NCBI GenBank assembly: GCA_016793585.1
Contig: JAEUJR010001116.1
Coordinates: forward strand, 1 to 6,001
Direction: 5' to 3'
DNA: 6,001 bases
Source of the DNA: Archangium sp.
Lineage (GTDB): Bacteria > Myxococcota > Myxococcia > Myxococcales > Myxococcaceae
Below, piece by piece: positions 1-5,436 of the stretch. The notes beneath the pieces are model-generated. The model had not been told where the DNA came from and searched no databases. It saw only the letters and a list, made by a program, of their open reading frames with translations. Position 1 is the stretch's first letter; the number at the start of each line of letters is the position of its first letter. Both the position numbers and the translations under genes were made by a program.

Positions 1-3
1 CCA

Positions 4-1395
4 ATGCGCCGCTTGCTGACTGGGGTACCGCTGCTGGGTCTTGGGCTCTTCACGAGCGCCTGCACGGTCCGAACGTATGAGTACCGCACGCCGGTGACGC
101 GAACGTCGACGTACGTCGCGACGTGCGACCCGCGAATGCCCTGCGCGAACACCTACTATTGGGACGAATGGCGTGAGTGCTACGTCTTCTACGACGGCTA
201 CCGCTACTACGACGCGCTGGGCACGCCGGGCACGTACCCGCTGCCGCCGCCCAACATCACCATCACCTACCCACCTCCTGGCTACGCGCCGCCTTCGGCG
301 TACTACCCGCCGCGCGGCAGCTACCGTCCGCCTCCCGGCTACGTGCGCCCGCCTGCCGGCTGGCATGCCGCGACGCCGGTGAACCCGCCGCCGAACTTCA
401 ACCAGCCCGGGTACAACCAGCCGCCCCCGGCGGTGGTGAACAACCCGCCTCCTGCTGGTGGTGGGTTCTGGGGTCAGCCGCCGCCGCCTCCGCCCGCCCG
501 GCCTGGAGTCGTGGTGGGCGCCACGCCGCCGCCCTCGGGTGGTTTCAACCAGCCGCCGCCTCCTCCTGCGTCGGGCGGGTTCTATGGAAACCCGCCGCCG
601 CCGCCGTCGGGCGGTTTCAACCAGCCACCGCCGCCGGGGAACTTCGGCGGTTCGACGGGCTCGCCGCCTCCGCCTCCGGGCAACTTCGGTGGCCCGCCCC
701 CGCCGGGGAACTTCGGTGGCTCGACGGGTTCGCCGCCGCCCCCGCCGGGCAACTTTGGTGGCTCGATGGGTTCGCCGCCGCCTCCGCCGGGCAACTTCGG
801 TGGTTCGACGGGAGCGCCGCCGCCCCCGGGGAATTTTGGTGGCTCGACGGGTTCGCCGCCGCCTCCGCCGGGCAACTTCGGTGGCTCACGCGGCGTGCCG
901 CCTCCGCCGGGAAACTTCGGTTCGCCGCCGCCTCCTCCTGGCAACTTCGGTAACGGGACGGTGCAGCCTCCGGGCACCTCGGGCGGCTTCGGAGCGCCGC
1001 CTCCGTCGCCTGGCTACGTGGGCCCGAGCGCGCGCCCGGGTGGAGCGACCGTCGTCCCTCCGCCGCCGGGCTACATCGGGCCGTCGGGTGGAATGAACAG
1101 CGGCACGAACATTCCTCCGCCCGGCGCGTACATCGGGCCGAGCGGCCGCCCTGCGAACTCGGGCACGGCGGTGCTGCCGCCCCCGCCTCCTTCGAATGGC
1201 TTCGAGCCGCAGCGCGACCCCTCGGGCAACTTCGCGCGGCCCAACCCGCCGTACACGGTGCCGCTGCCGAACGCGCCGAGCAACCTGCCGACGCCTCCCG
1301 CGCCGATTCCCACCCGCAAGAATCAGTTCCCGCCGCCGCCGCCGGGCGCCGCTCCGGGCGCGCCAGTTCCGCCGCCCCCGCCCGGCATTCGCTGA
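4..1395 (+). CDS. Proline/glycine-rich repeat putative lipoprotein, function unknown
   Basis: I do not recognise a named family. The 463-residue product starts with a lipoprotein-like signal: Arg2-Arg3, a hydrophobic stretch at 4-19, and Cys20 after Thr-Ser-Ala. The -3 Thr is a weak lipobox, so lipidation is probable rather than certain. Residues 21-80 form a Tyr-rich head with three more cysteines (41, 47, 59) and motifs such as YYWDEWREC and YDGYRYYD; this is the only part likely to fold as a globular domain. From about residue 80 to the end the protein is almost all Pro, Gly, Asn, Ser and aromatics. It carries SGGFNQ-polyPro units (178-211), then GNFGG-STGS-polyPro units (212-318), then three G(A/Y)YIGPS-like units (337-380). 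An extended, disordered, surface-exposed tail is the likely form. The start lies three bases from the window edge, so no ribosome site is visible and an upstream start cannot be excluded, but the signal peptide fits this ATG. A strong hairpin follows the stop. Confidence 0.85.
   Translation: MRRLLTGVPLLGLGLFTSACTVRTYEYRTPVTRTSTYVATCDPRMPCANTYYWDEWRECYVFYDGYRYYDALGTPGTYPLPPPNITITYPPPGYAPPSAYYPPRGSYRPPPGYVRPPAGWHAATPVNPPPNFNQPGYNQPPPAVVNNPPPAGGGFWGQPPPPPPARPGVVVGATPPPSGGFNQPPPPPASGGFYGNPPPPPSGGFNQPPPPGNFGGSTGSPPPPPGNFGGPPPPGNFGGSTGSPPPPPGNFGGSMGSPPPPPGNFGGSTGAPPPPGNFGGSTGSPPPPPGNFGGSRGVPPPPGNFGSPPPPPGNFGNGTVQPPGTSGGFGAPPPSPGYVGPSARPGGATVVPPPPGYIGPSGGMNSGTNIPPPGAYIGPSGRPANSGTAVLPPPPPSNGFEPQRDPSGNFARPNPPYTVPLPNAPSNLPTPPAPIPTRKNQFPPPPPGAAPGAPVPPPPPGIR
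637..960 (+). repeat. Tandem GNFGG-STGS-polyproline coding repeats
   Basis: Nine consecutive units each begin with Gly-Asn-Phe-Gly. They start at 637, 679, 706, 748, 790, 829, 871, 910 and 940. The full unit is 14 codons (GNFGGSTGS plus five Pro, 42 bp); shortened units of 13, 10 and 9 codons differ in proline number or lack the STGS part, and the ninth is degenerate. Unit lengths are all multiples of three, so the array expands and contracts in frame. Synonymous differences between units show that it is not a fresh perfect duplication, although some neighbouring units are nearly identical at DNA level. Confidence 0.9.
1012..1143 (+). repeat. Second repeat family: GY(V/I)GPS motifs
   Basis: Three spaced copies of an aromatic-aliphatic-Gly-Pro-Ser motif occur at 1012 (GYVGPS), 1069 (GYIGPS) and 1126 (AYIGPS). 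The start-to-start distance is exactly 57 bp (19 codons) in both intervals. Each is preceded by a proline run. The last two are followed by Asn-Ser-Gly-Thr a few residues later. This is a distinct repeat type from the GNFGG array and gives the tail of the lipoprotein a two-block structure. Confidence 0.75.
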
Positions 1396-1420
1396 ACCGC
1401 CCGCGCTGGTGACGTGAACG

Positions 1421-1452
1421 AAGGCCGGATCCCTCCCGAGGGGTCCGGCCTT
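1421..1452 (+). terminator. Hairpin terminator after the repeat lipoprotein gene
   Basis: The arms 1421-1434 (AAGGCCGGATCCCT) and 1439-1452 (AGGGGTCCGGCCTT) pair over 14 bp with one G-T wobble (1430:1443) around a CCCG loop. The stem begins 25 nt after the upstream stop codon. The 3' side is only modestly T-rich (TT, then CTGCTTTC), which is common in high-GC genomes. No gene on the other strand ends here, so it most likely serves the upstream lipoprotein gene. Confidence 0.8.
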
Positions 1453-1482
1453 CTGCTTTCGCTGATCCACCACAAAGTCTGC

Positions 1483-1500
1483 GCGTCAGGGGGCTGACGC
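1483..1500. promoter_or_regulatory. Palindrome A upstream of the kinase gene (candidate operator)
   Basis: GCGTCAG-GGGG-CTGACGC is a perfect 7-bp inverted repeat with a 4-nt spacer, lying 147 to 130 nt before the kinase ATG. It is not followed by a T-run, so a terminator role is unlikely. The outer six bases of each arm are identical to those of the palindrome at 1568-1585. This suggests two binding sites for one dimeric regulator. The regulator is unknown. Confidence 0.5.
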
Positions 1501-1567
1501 AGGGTCACCACCGACCAGCCGAAGCGCTTTCTTTCACCGCGCGAAGGCCGTCATGCCCGAGAAGACC

Positions 1568-1585
1568 GCGTCACCGCTGTGACGC
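1568..1585. promoter_or_regulatory. Palindrome B upstream of the kinase gene (candidate operator)
   Basis: GCGTCAC-CGCT-GTGACGC is a perfect 7-bp inverted repeat with a 4-nt spacer. It has the same length, spacer size and outer half-site (GCGTCA/TGACGC) as palindrome A. The two sites are 85 bp apart start to start, close to eight helical turns, so both would face the same side of the DNA. Site B ends 5 bp before the candidate -24 element. Confidence 0.5.
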
Positions 1586-1590
1586 TCTGA

Positions 1591-1606
1591 TGGCCCATGC
1601 CCTGCA
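1591..1606 (+). promoter_or_regulatory. Candidate sigma-54 (-24/-12) promoter of the kinase gene
   Basis: TGGCCC-ATGCC-CTGCA matches the RpoN consensus TGGCAC-N5-TTGCA at 9 of 11 defined positions. It keeps the essential GG and GC pairs at exactly the required 10-nt separation. The predicted transcription start is near 1617, giving a very short leader of about 13 nt that still contains the ribosome site. If real, the in-frame ATG at 1597 lies upstream of the transcript and cannot be the start. Sigma-54 promoters are abundant in Myxococcota, but a single match in GC-rich DNA may be chance. Confidence 0.35.
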
Positions 1607-1616
1607 CAGGTTTCGT

Positions 1617-1623
1617 GAAGGGG
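1617..1623 (+). promoter_or_regulatory. Ribosome binding site deciding the kinase start
   Basis: GAAGGGG lies 6 nt before the ATG at 1630, and a second purine stretch (GAGGA, 1625-1629) touches that ATG. The alternative in-frame ATG at 1597 has no comparable purine-rich site. This and the family-typical opening MIGSTLLNYRIV support 1630 as the start. Confidence 0.65.
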
Positions 1624-1629
1624 CGAGGA

Positions 1630-3597
1630 ATGATCGGTTCGACGCTGCTCAACTACCGCATCGTGTCGCAGCTCGGTGCGGGCGGTCTGGGCACCGTCTT
1701 CCTCGGCGAGCACACCATCATCGGCCGCAAGGCCGCGCTGAAGGTGCTCAACGCCGCCGTCTCTCACGACGAAGGCATGGTGCAGCGGTTCATCGCCGAA
1801 GCGCGTGCGGTGAACACCATTCGCCACCCGAACATCGTCGACGTGACCGACTACGGGCAGTCGAACGGCTCCTTCGTCATCGTGATGGAGCTGCTCGAAG
1901 GCGAGACCGTCGGGCAGCGGCTCGAGAAGGTCGACCGCCTCGAAGAGCACCACGTCATCTCGATGCTGACGCAGGCCGCCTCGGCGCTCGGAGCGGCGCA
2001 CGAACGCGGCATCGTTCACCGCGACCTCAAGCCCGAGAACCTCTTCCTCACCAGCTACCCCGACTACCCCGACTTCCTCAAAGTGCTCGACTTCGGCATC
2101 GCCAAGCTGCTCGGCGCCTCGACGGGCCCGAAGACGACGCCGGGCATGATCATCGGCACGCCTGCGTACATGTCGCCCGAGCAGGTGATGGGAGACGAAG
2201 GGCTCGACGCGCGCAGCGACATCTACTCGTTCGGCCTCGTCGCCTACCGCATGCTGACGGGCCGGCTGCCCTTCGAGGGCAACGTGATGCAGCTGATGCA
2301 GGGCCACCTCAACGGCACGGTGCCGCCGCTGCGCACGCACGTGCCGTCGTTGAGCGAGGCCATCGAAGCGGTGGTGATGAAGTGCCTGGCGCGCCAGCCC
2401 GACGCCCGCTTCCAGTCGATGAAGGAGCTGCGCCGCGAGCTCTTCACGCTCGGTGGCCGCGCGCCTGTCGCCTTCTCGGCCGAAGAGGCGAAGCCGGTCG
2501 TGAAGGTGGCTTTGCAGCCGGTCATCGAGGCGCCCAGGCCGGTGCAGGCGCCGACGGCGTCGATTCCACCACCGCCGGGAGCAACGCCTGCTGCCGCTCC
2601 GTCACCCACCGCGAAGCTGCCGGCCAAAGAAGACACGCGCGTCTTCCAGACGATGCGCGAAGAGCAGGCCGAGCGGGTGCAGGCCATCGCCGTCGCCTCG
2701 CGCATGAAGGACATCATCACCAGGCGCCTGCAGGCCGACACGTTGAAGCTGCCCGCGCTGCCCGAGGTGGCGGTGAAGTGTCTCGAGCTCGCGCACGACC
2801 CCGAGTCGAGCTTCGGTGAAGTGGCGCGGCTCATCGAGCGAGACCCGTTCATCGCCTCGCGCGTGGTGCGGCTGTCGAACAGCCCCGTCTACGGCGGGCT
2901 CGCGCGCATCAGCAGCGTCGACGGCGCGGTCTCACGCATCGGCATGAAGACGCTCACCACCGTGCTGCAGGAGCTCGCGGCCGAGCAGGTCTTCGCCTCG
3001 AAGGACCCGACGATTCGCAACGCGTTTCGCGGCATCTGGGAGCACTGCCTCGGCGTGGCGACGCTCGCGCGCGACCTCTGTCAGCACGTCTCGGGCATCG
3101 ACCCCAACGCCGCGTACCTGGCGGGCTTGTTCCACGACATCGGCAAGCCGGTGGTGGCGGCGCTCTTGCTCGAGGTGGAGCGCGGCACGAGCCAGAAGAG
3201 CGCCTCGGCGTTCCTCTCGGGCGGCGTGTGGCGGCGCGTCGTCGAGGAGTGTCACCGCGAGGTGGGCGCCATCATCGCGTACCGCTGGTACCTGCCGCAG
3301 GAGGTCGCCCAGGCCATCGCGCAGCTCGACACGTACGACTTGAAGCGTGGGCGCTCGACGGCGAACGTGGTGCGGCTGTCGAACGGCCTGTGTCAGCGCG
3401 AAGGGCTCGACGTGAAGGCCGCCGACGTCGAGACGGTGACGCGGGTGATTCTGCAGGGCCGTCAGGTGCTGCGCGTCTCGGAGGAGCAGGTCGAGACGTC
3501 GGTCAAAGGGCTCGCGCACCGCGTGCAGTCGCTCACCCAGGAGAAGTCGGAGCCCGAAGGTGGCTCGACACGGGTGTTCGAGCGCAGCGTCGGTTGA
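1630..3597 (+). CDS. Ser/Thr protein kinase fused to a C-terminal HDOD domain
   Basis: The 655-residue protein joins two signalling modules. Residues 10-272 are a complete Hanks-type kinase: Gly-rich loop GAGGLGTV (16-23), ATP-binding Lys38 in ALKVL, alpha-C Glu57, catalytic loop HRDLKPEN (130-137, Asp132), DFG 154-156, GTPAYMSPEQ (176-185) and DARSDIYSFG (193-202). All key residues are present, so it should be active. Residues 281-335 are a Pro/Ala-rich linker. Residues 372-575 match HDOD: LPALPEV (374-380), the DPFIASRVVRLSNSPVYG block (405-422), His472, FHDIGK (501-506) and HREVGA (542-547). The His-His pair usual after the last helix of HDOD domains is Leu-Asp here (566-567). HDOD domains resemble HD-type hydrolases but generally act as regulatory scaffolds. 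No transmembrane segment is visible, so the protein is probably cytoplasmic. The start at 1630 is preferred over 1597 on ribosome-site and family grounds. The gene stands alone and converges with the GHL10 gene. The substrate is unknown. Confidence 0.95.
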   Translation: MIGSTLLNYRIVSQLGAGGLGTVFLGEHTIIGRKAALKVLNAAVSHDEGMVQRFIAEARAVNTIRHPNIVDVTDYGQSNGSFVIVMELLEGETVGQRLEKVDRLEEHHVISMLTQAASALGAAHERGIVHRDLKPENLFLTSYPDYPDFLKVLDFGIAKLLGASTGPKTTPGMIIGTPAYMSPEQVMGDEGLDARSDIYSFGLVAYRMLTGRLPFEGNVMQLMQGHLNGTVPPLRTHVPSLSEAIEAVVMKCLARQPDARFQSMKELRRELFTLGGRAPVAFSAEEAKPVVKVALQPVIEAPRPVQAPTASIPPPPGATPAAAPSPTAKLPAKEDTRVFQTMREEQAERVQAIAVASRMKDIITRRLQADTLKLPALPEVAVKCLELAHDPESSFGEVARLIERDPFIASRVVRLSNSPVYGGLARISSVDGAVSRIGMKTLTTVLQELAAEQVFASKDPTIRNAFRGIWEHCLGVATLARDLCQHVSGIDPNAAYLAGLFHDIGKPVVAALLLEVERGTSQKSASAFLSGGVWRRVVEECHREVGAIIAYRWYLPQEVAQAIAQLDTYDLKRGRSTANVVRLSNGLCQREGLDVKAADVETVTRVILQGRQVLRVSEEQVETSVKGLAHRVQSLTQEKSEPEGGSTRVFERSVG

Positions 3598-5265
3598 TCA
3601 GCGAATGACGATGACGACGCCCTGACTCTCGGCGCCTCCGCGGTTGACGGCGCTGACGGCCCAGGTTCCAGCAGCGAGTGGACCGAACGACGCCTGCACG
3701 CCTCCGGCGACGTCGACCAGCGTCCACCCCGTGGGGTCGGAGCGATAGAGCGCAAAGAACCGCGCCGTCAGCGGCAGCACGTGCGACACCGTGAGCGTCG
3801 AGCCCGTCTTCGTCACCACGGGCGGCAGCGGCGTCATCGACGAGCCCTGGCGCGGCACGGGCGGAGGCAGCGCGGGTTGCGCGTAGAGCTCATCGTGAAA
3901 GAGGTCGCGCACGCCCAGGGTGTTCGCGCGCAGGTTCCCCTCGCGGTAGTGGATGCCGCCCATCATGCCGCGGCTGCGCAACGAGCGGGTCGCGTTCACC
4001 TGCGCGCGAATCTCGGCGACGTTCGTGTAGCCGGTCATGCCGAGCCGGTAGAGGCCGTGGCCAGGGAACACATGGCGGCCGCCCATGGTGCCGTTGGCCC
4101 ACCACGTCGCGAGCGGCACGAAGGGCTGCCCCGAAGACGTGGTGGCCCAGTAGAGCTGCGGCGCGACGTAGTCGACCCAGCCCTGGTTCATCCACGTCAC
4201 GGCGTCGCACGAGATCTCTTCGTAGGCGTCGAGGCCGACGACGCCTTGCGGGTTGTTGGGTCTCCAGATGCCGAAGGGGGAGATGCCGAAGCGCACGTGC
4301 GGGTGGTCGTTCGTCACCACGTTCATCACCTCGCGCACGAGCGTGTTCACGTTGTCACGGCGCCAGTCGCTCTTCGTCAGGGTGCCGCCGTTGGTGCTGT
4401 AGGCCTGGTACGTCGCGTCGTCGGGAAACGGCGTGCCTGCCGGGTACGGGTAGAAGTAGTCGTCGAAGTGAAGGCCATCGACGTCGTAGTGGTCGAGCAG
4501 GTCGCGCACGACGGCGAGCACGTGCTGCCGAACCGCAGGCACGCCGGGGTTCATCGTCACCTTGCCGTCGTAGGTGATGGCCGCGCTCGCGAGCGTACGC
4601 GTGACGTGATTCGTGGCAGTGCTGGAGCCCGCCGTCGCGAGCCCGCGATACGGGTTCACCCACGCATGCACCTCGACGCCACGTGCATGGGCGGCGTCGA
4701 GCAGCGTGTCGAGCGGGTCCCACCCCGGCGCGCGGCCCTGGGTGCCGGTGACGAAGCGGCTCCACGGCTCGAGCGACGACTGGTACCAGGCGTCTGACTC
4801 GGGGCGCACCTGGAAGAAGATGGCGTTGAGCCCGGCGTCGCGCGTGCGCTCCACGAGGGCCTGCATGGCGGCGATGCCCGCGTCGGGCGAGAGCGTCTGC
4901 GAGAAGTCGAGGTTCGAGACGGTGGCGACCCAGACGCCGCGCAGCTCACGCACGTGCGAGACGGTCGCGAGCACGACGCCCGAGTCCATGACGGTGATGC
5001 CCGCGTCGAAGCCCGCGTCGTTGATCAACCCGCCGTCGATACCTGCGTCGGCCTGGCCAGCGTCAGTCGACGAGCCCGCGTCAGTCGACGAGCCCGCGTC
5101 AGTCGACGAGCCCGCGTCGAAGCCTCCCGCATCGGCGACGGCCCCCGCGTCGAGCTCGGGCTTCGGGCCGGGGTAGAGCACGGCCGCGTCGTGGCCCGAG
5201 TCGGGCGGAGAAGGAAGCTGCCCACAGGCGGCCAGCAGCAGCAGAAGCAGAAGACCGAAACGCAC
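3598..5265 (-). CDS. GHL10/DUF187-family glycoside hydrolase lipoprotein
   Basis: The 555-residue product has a short lipoprotein signal (VRFG, seven Leu, then Ala-Ala-Cys14), a DAG-rich flexible linker (about 39-96), a GHL10 catalytic domain (about 106-460) and a C-terminal beta-sandwich-like segment (about 482-555). GHL10 hallmarks are RGVWVATVSNLDF (109-121), the FQVRPESDAWY block (151-161), GWDPLDTLLDAAHARG (181-196), HAWVNPYR (200-207), DGLHFDDYFYP (263-273), FGISPFGIWR (326-335) and DYVAPQLYW (365-373). The family includes Escherichia coli DigH, an outer-membrane lipoprotein that cleaves denuded peptidoglycan glycan strands. A cell-wall glycan substrate in the periplasm is therefore the best guess, but other polysaccharides are possible. 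I place the start at the GTG at 5265 because it directly precedes the signal sequence; the open frame extends to an ATG at 5415, but those 50 residues are Arg-rich and run into the divergent promoter region. The ribosome site for the GTG is weak. Confidence 0.92.
   Translation of the reverse strand: MRFGLLLLLLLAACGQLPSPPDSGHDAAVLYPGPKPELDAGAVADAGGFDAGSSTDAGSSTDAGSSTDAGQADAGIDGGLINDAGFDAGITVMDSGVVLATVSHVRELRGVWVATVSNLDFSQTLSPDAGIAAMQALVERTRDAGLNAIFFQVRPESDAWYQSSLEPWSRFVTGTQGRAPGWDPLDTLLDAAHARGVEVHAWVNPYRGLATAGSSTATNHVTRTLASAAITYDGKVTMNPGVPAVRQHVLAVVRDLLDHYDVDGLHFDDYFYPYPAGTPFPDDATYQAYSTNGGTLTKSDWRRDNVNTLVREVMNVVTNDHPHVRFGISPFGIWRPNNPQGVVGLDAYEEISCDAVTWMNQGWVDYVAPQLYWATTSSGQPFVPLATWWANGTMGGRHVFPGHGLYRLGMTGYTNVAEIRAQVNATRSLRSRGMMGGIHYREGNLRANTLGVRDLFHDELYAQPALPPPVPRQGSSMTPLPPVVTKTGSTLTVSHVLPLTARFFALYRSDPTGWTLVDVAGGVQASFGPLAAGTWAVSAVNRGGAESQGVVIVIR
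4978..5151 (-). repeat. DAG-rich linker-coding region of the GHL10 lipoprotein
   Basis: Residues 39-96 hold repeated Asp-Ala-Gly triplets (DAGAVADAGGFDAG, three SSTDAG, QADAG, NDAGFDAG, ending MDSG). The segment is acidic, small-residue-rich and predicted to be unstructured. It separates the lipidated cysteine from the catalytic domain, so it probably works as a tether that lets the enzyme reach its substrate from the membrane. Confidence 0.85.
5061..5114 (-). repeat. Three perfect 18-bp tandem repeats (SSTDAG)
   Basis: The unit CGTCAGTCGACGAGCCCG, as read on the plus strand, occurs three times without mismatch at 5061-5078, 5079-5096 and 5097-5114. It encodes SSTDAG inside the DAG linker. 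Perfect identity at synonymous positions implies recent duplication. An 18-bp unit changes linker length by six residues without breaking the frame. Confidence 0.95.
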
Positions 5266-5306
5266 CTGCTCGCCATAGCCCGGCTCCAGGCGCGGCGGGG
5301 AGTGGT

Positions 5307-5333
5307 TCACCCCAAGGCGCAACCCGCGGGTGA
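5307..5333. promoter_or_regulatory. Inverted repeat TCACCC-N15-GGGTGA in the divergent region
   Basis: TCACCC (5307-5312) and GGGTGA (5328-5333) are inverted copies spaced 21 bp start to start, two helical turns. The right arm overlaps a 10-bp palindrome, ACCCGCGGGT (5322-5331). The position, 42-68 bp upstream of the GHL10 start and just over 100 bp upstream of the EF-hand start, would suit an operator shared by both genes. The short arms make chance occurrence quite possible. Confidence 0.25.
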
Positions 5334-5424
5334 CGGTCCAGTCGTTCCCGGTGGATGGGTGCCGCGCAACCAATGAACGAGCGCCGGGTTCCTCTCTTCG
5401 AGGCCGGAACACCACGCAGCATTC

Positions 5425-5430
5425 GAGGAG
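5425..5430 (+). promoter_or_regulatory. Strong Shine-Dalgarno of the EF-hand gene
   Basis: GAGGAG sits 6 nt before the ATG at 5437. It is the best ribosome site in the window and fixes the start of the truncated gene. Confidence 0.85.
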
Positions 5431-5436
5431 AACCCC

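Larger units (their letters stand above)
5266..5436. promoter_or_regulatory. Divergent intergenic region between GHL10 and EF-hand genes
   Basis: These 171 bp separate two genes that are transcribed away from each other, so both promoters should lie here. I could not identify convincing -35/-10 or -24/-12 elements on either strand. The region holds the TCACCC/GGGTGA inverted repeat and the ribosome site of the EF-hand gene. Confidence 0.5.

Noticed and set aside
637..960. Possible CRISPR-like repeat array
   Set aside because: Unit lengths vary, there are no unique spacers, and the periodicity is codon-based within an open frame.
582..977. Minus-strand open frame with Gly/Pro/Glu repeats opposite the GNFGG array
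   Set aside because: Reverse reading of a periodic GC-rich repeat automatically gives a periodic peptide. There is no signal peptide or ribosome site, and the plus-strand frame has a full signal sequence.
1597..1629. Upstream ATG adding 11 residues to the kinase
   Set aside because: It has no good ribosome site, the extra residues are not family-like, and it overlaps the candidate -24/-12 element. The ATG at 1630 has GAAGGGG 6 nt upstream.
1534..2340. Long minus-strand open frame (268 codons) over the kinase gene
   Set aside because: It overlaps well-recognised kinase motifs on the other strand, and its product is His/Arg/Val/Glu-rich with no known motif. It is a GC-bias shadow.
3781..4797. 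Plus-strand 338-codon open frame opposite the GHL10 gene
   Set aside because: The product is Val/His/Arg-rich without motifs, and the minus strand carries clear GHL10 blocks in order.
5387..5410. GTTCC-N13-GGAAC inverted repeat before the EF-hand gene
   Set aside because: The arms are only 5 bp, extension fails on both sides, and GGAAC is too close to the ribosome site to act as an ECF-type -35 element for this gene.
5266..5415. 50-residue N-terminal extension of the GHL10 protein to an ATG at 5415
   Set aside because: It would bury the lipoprotein signal inside the protein and fill nearly the whole divergent promoter region. The residues are Arg-rich and without motif.
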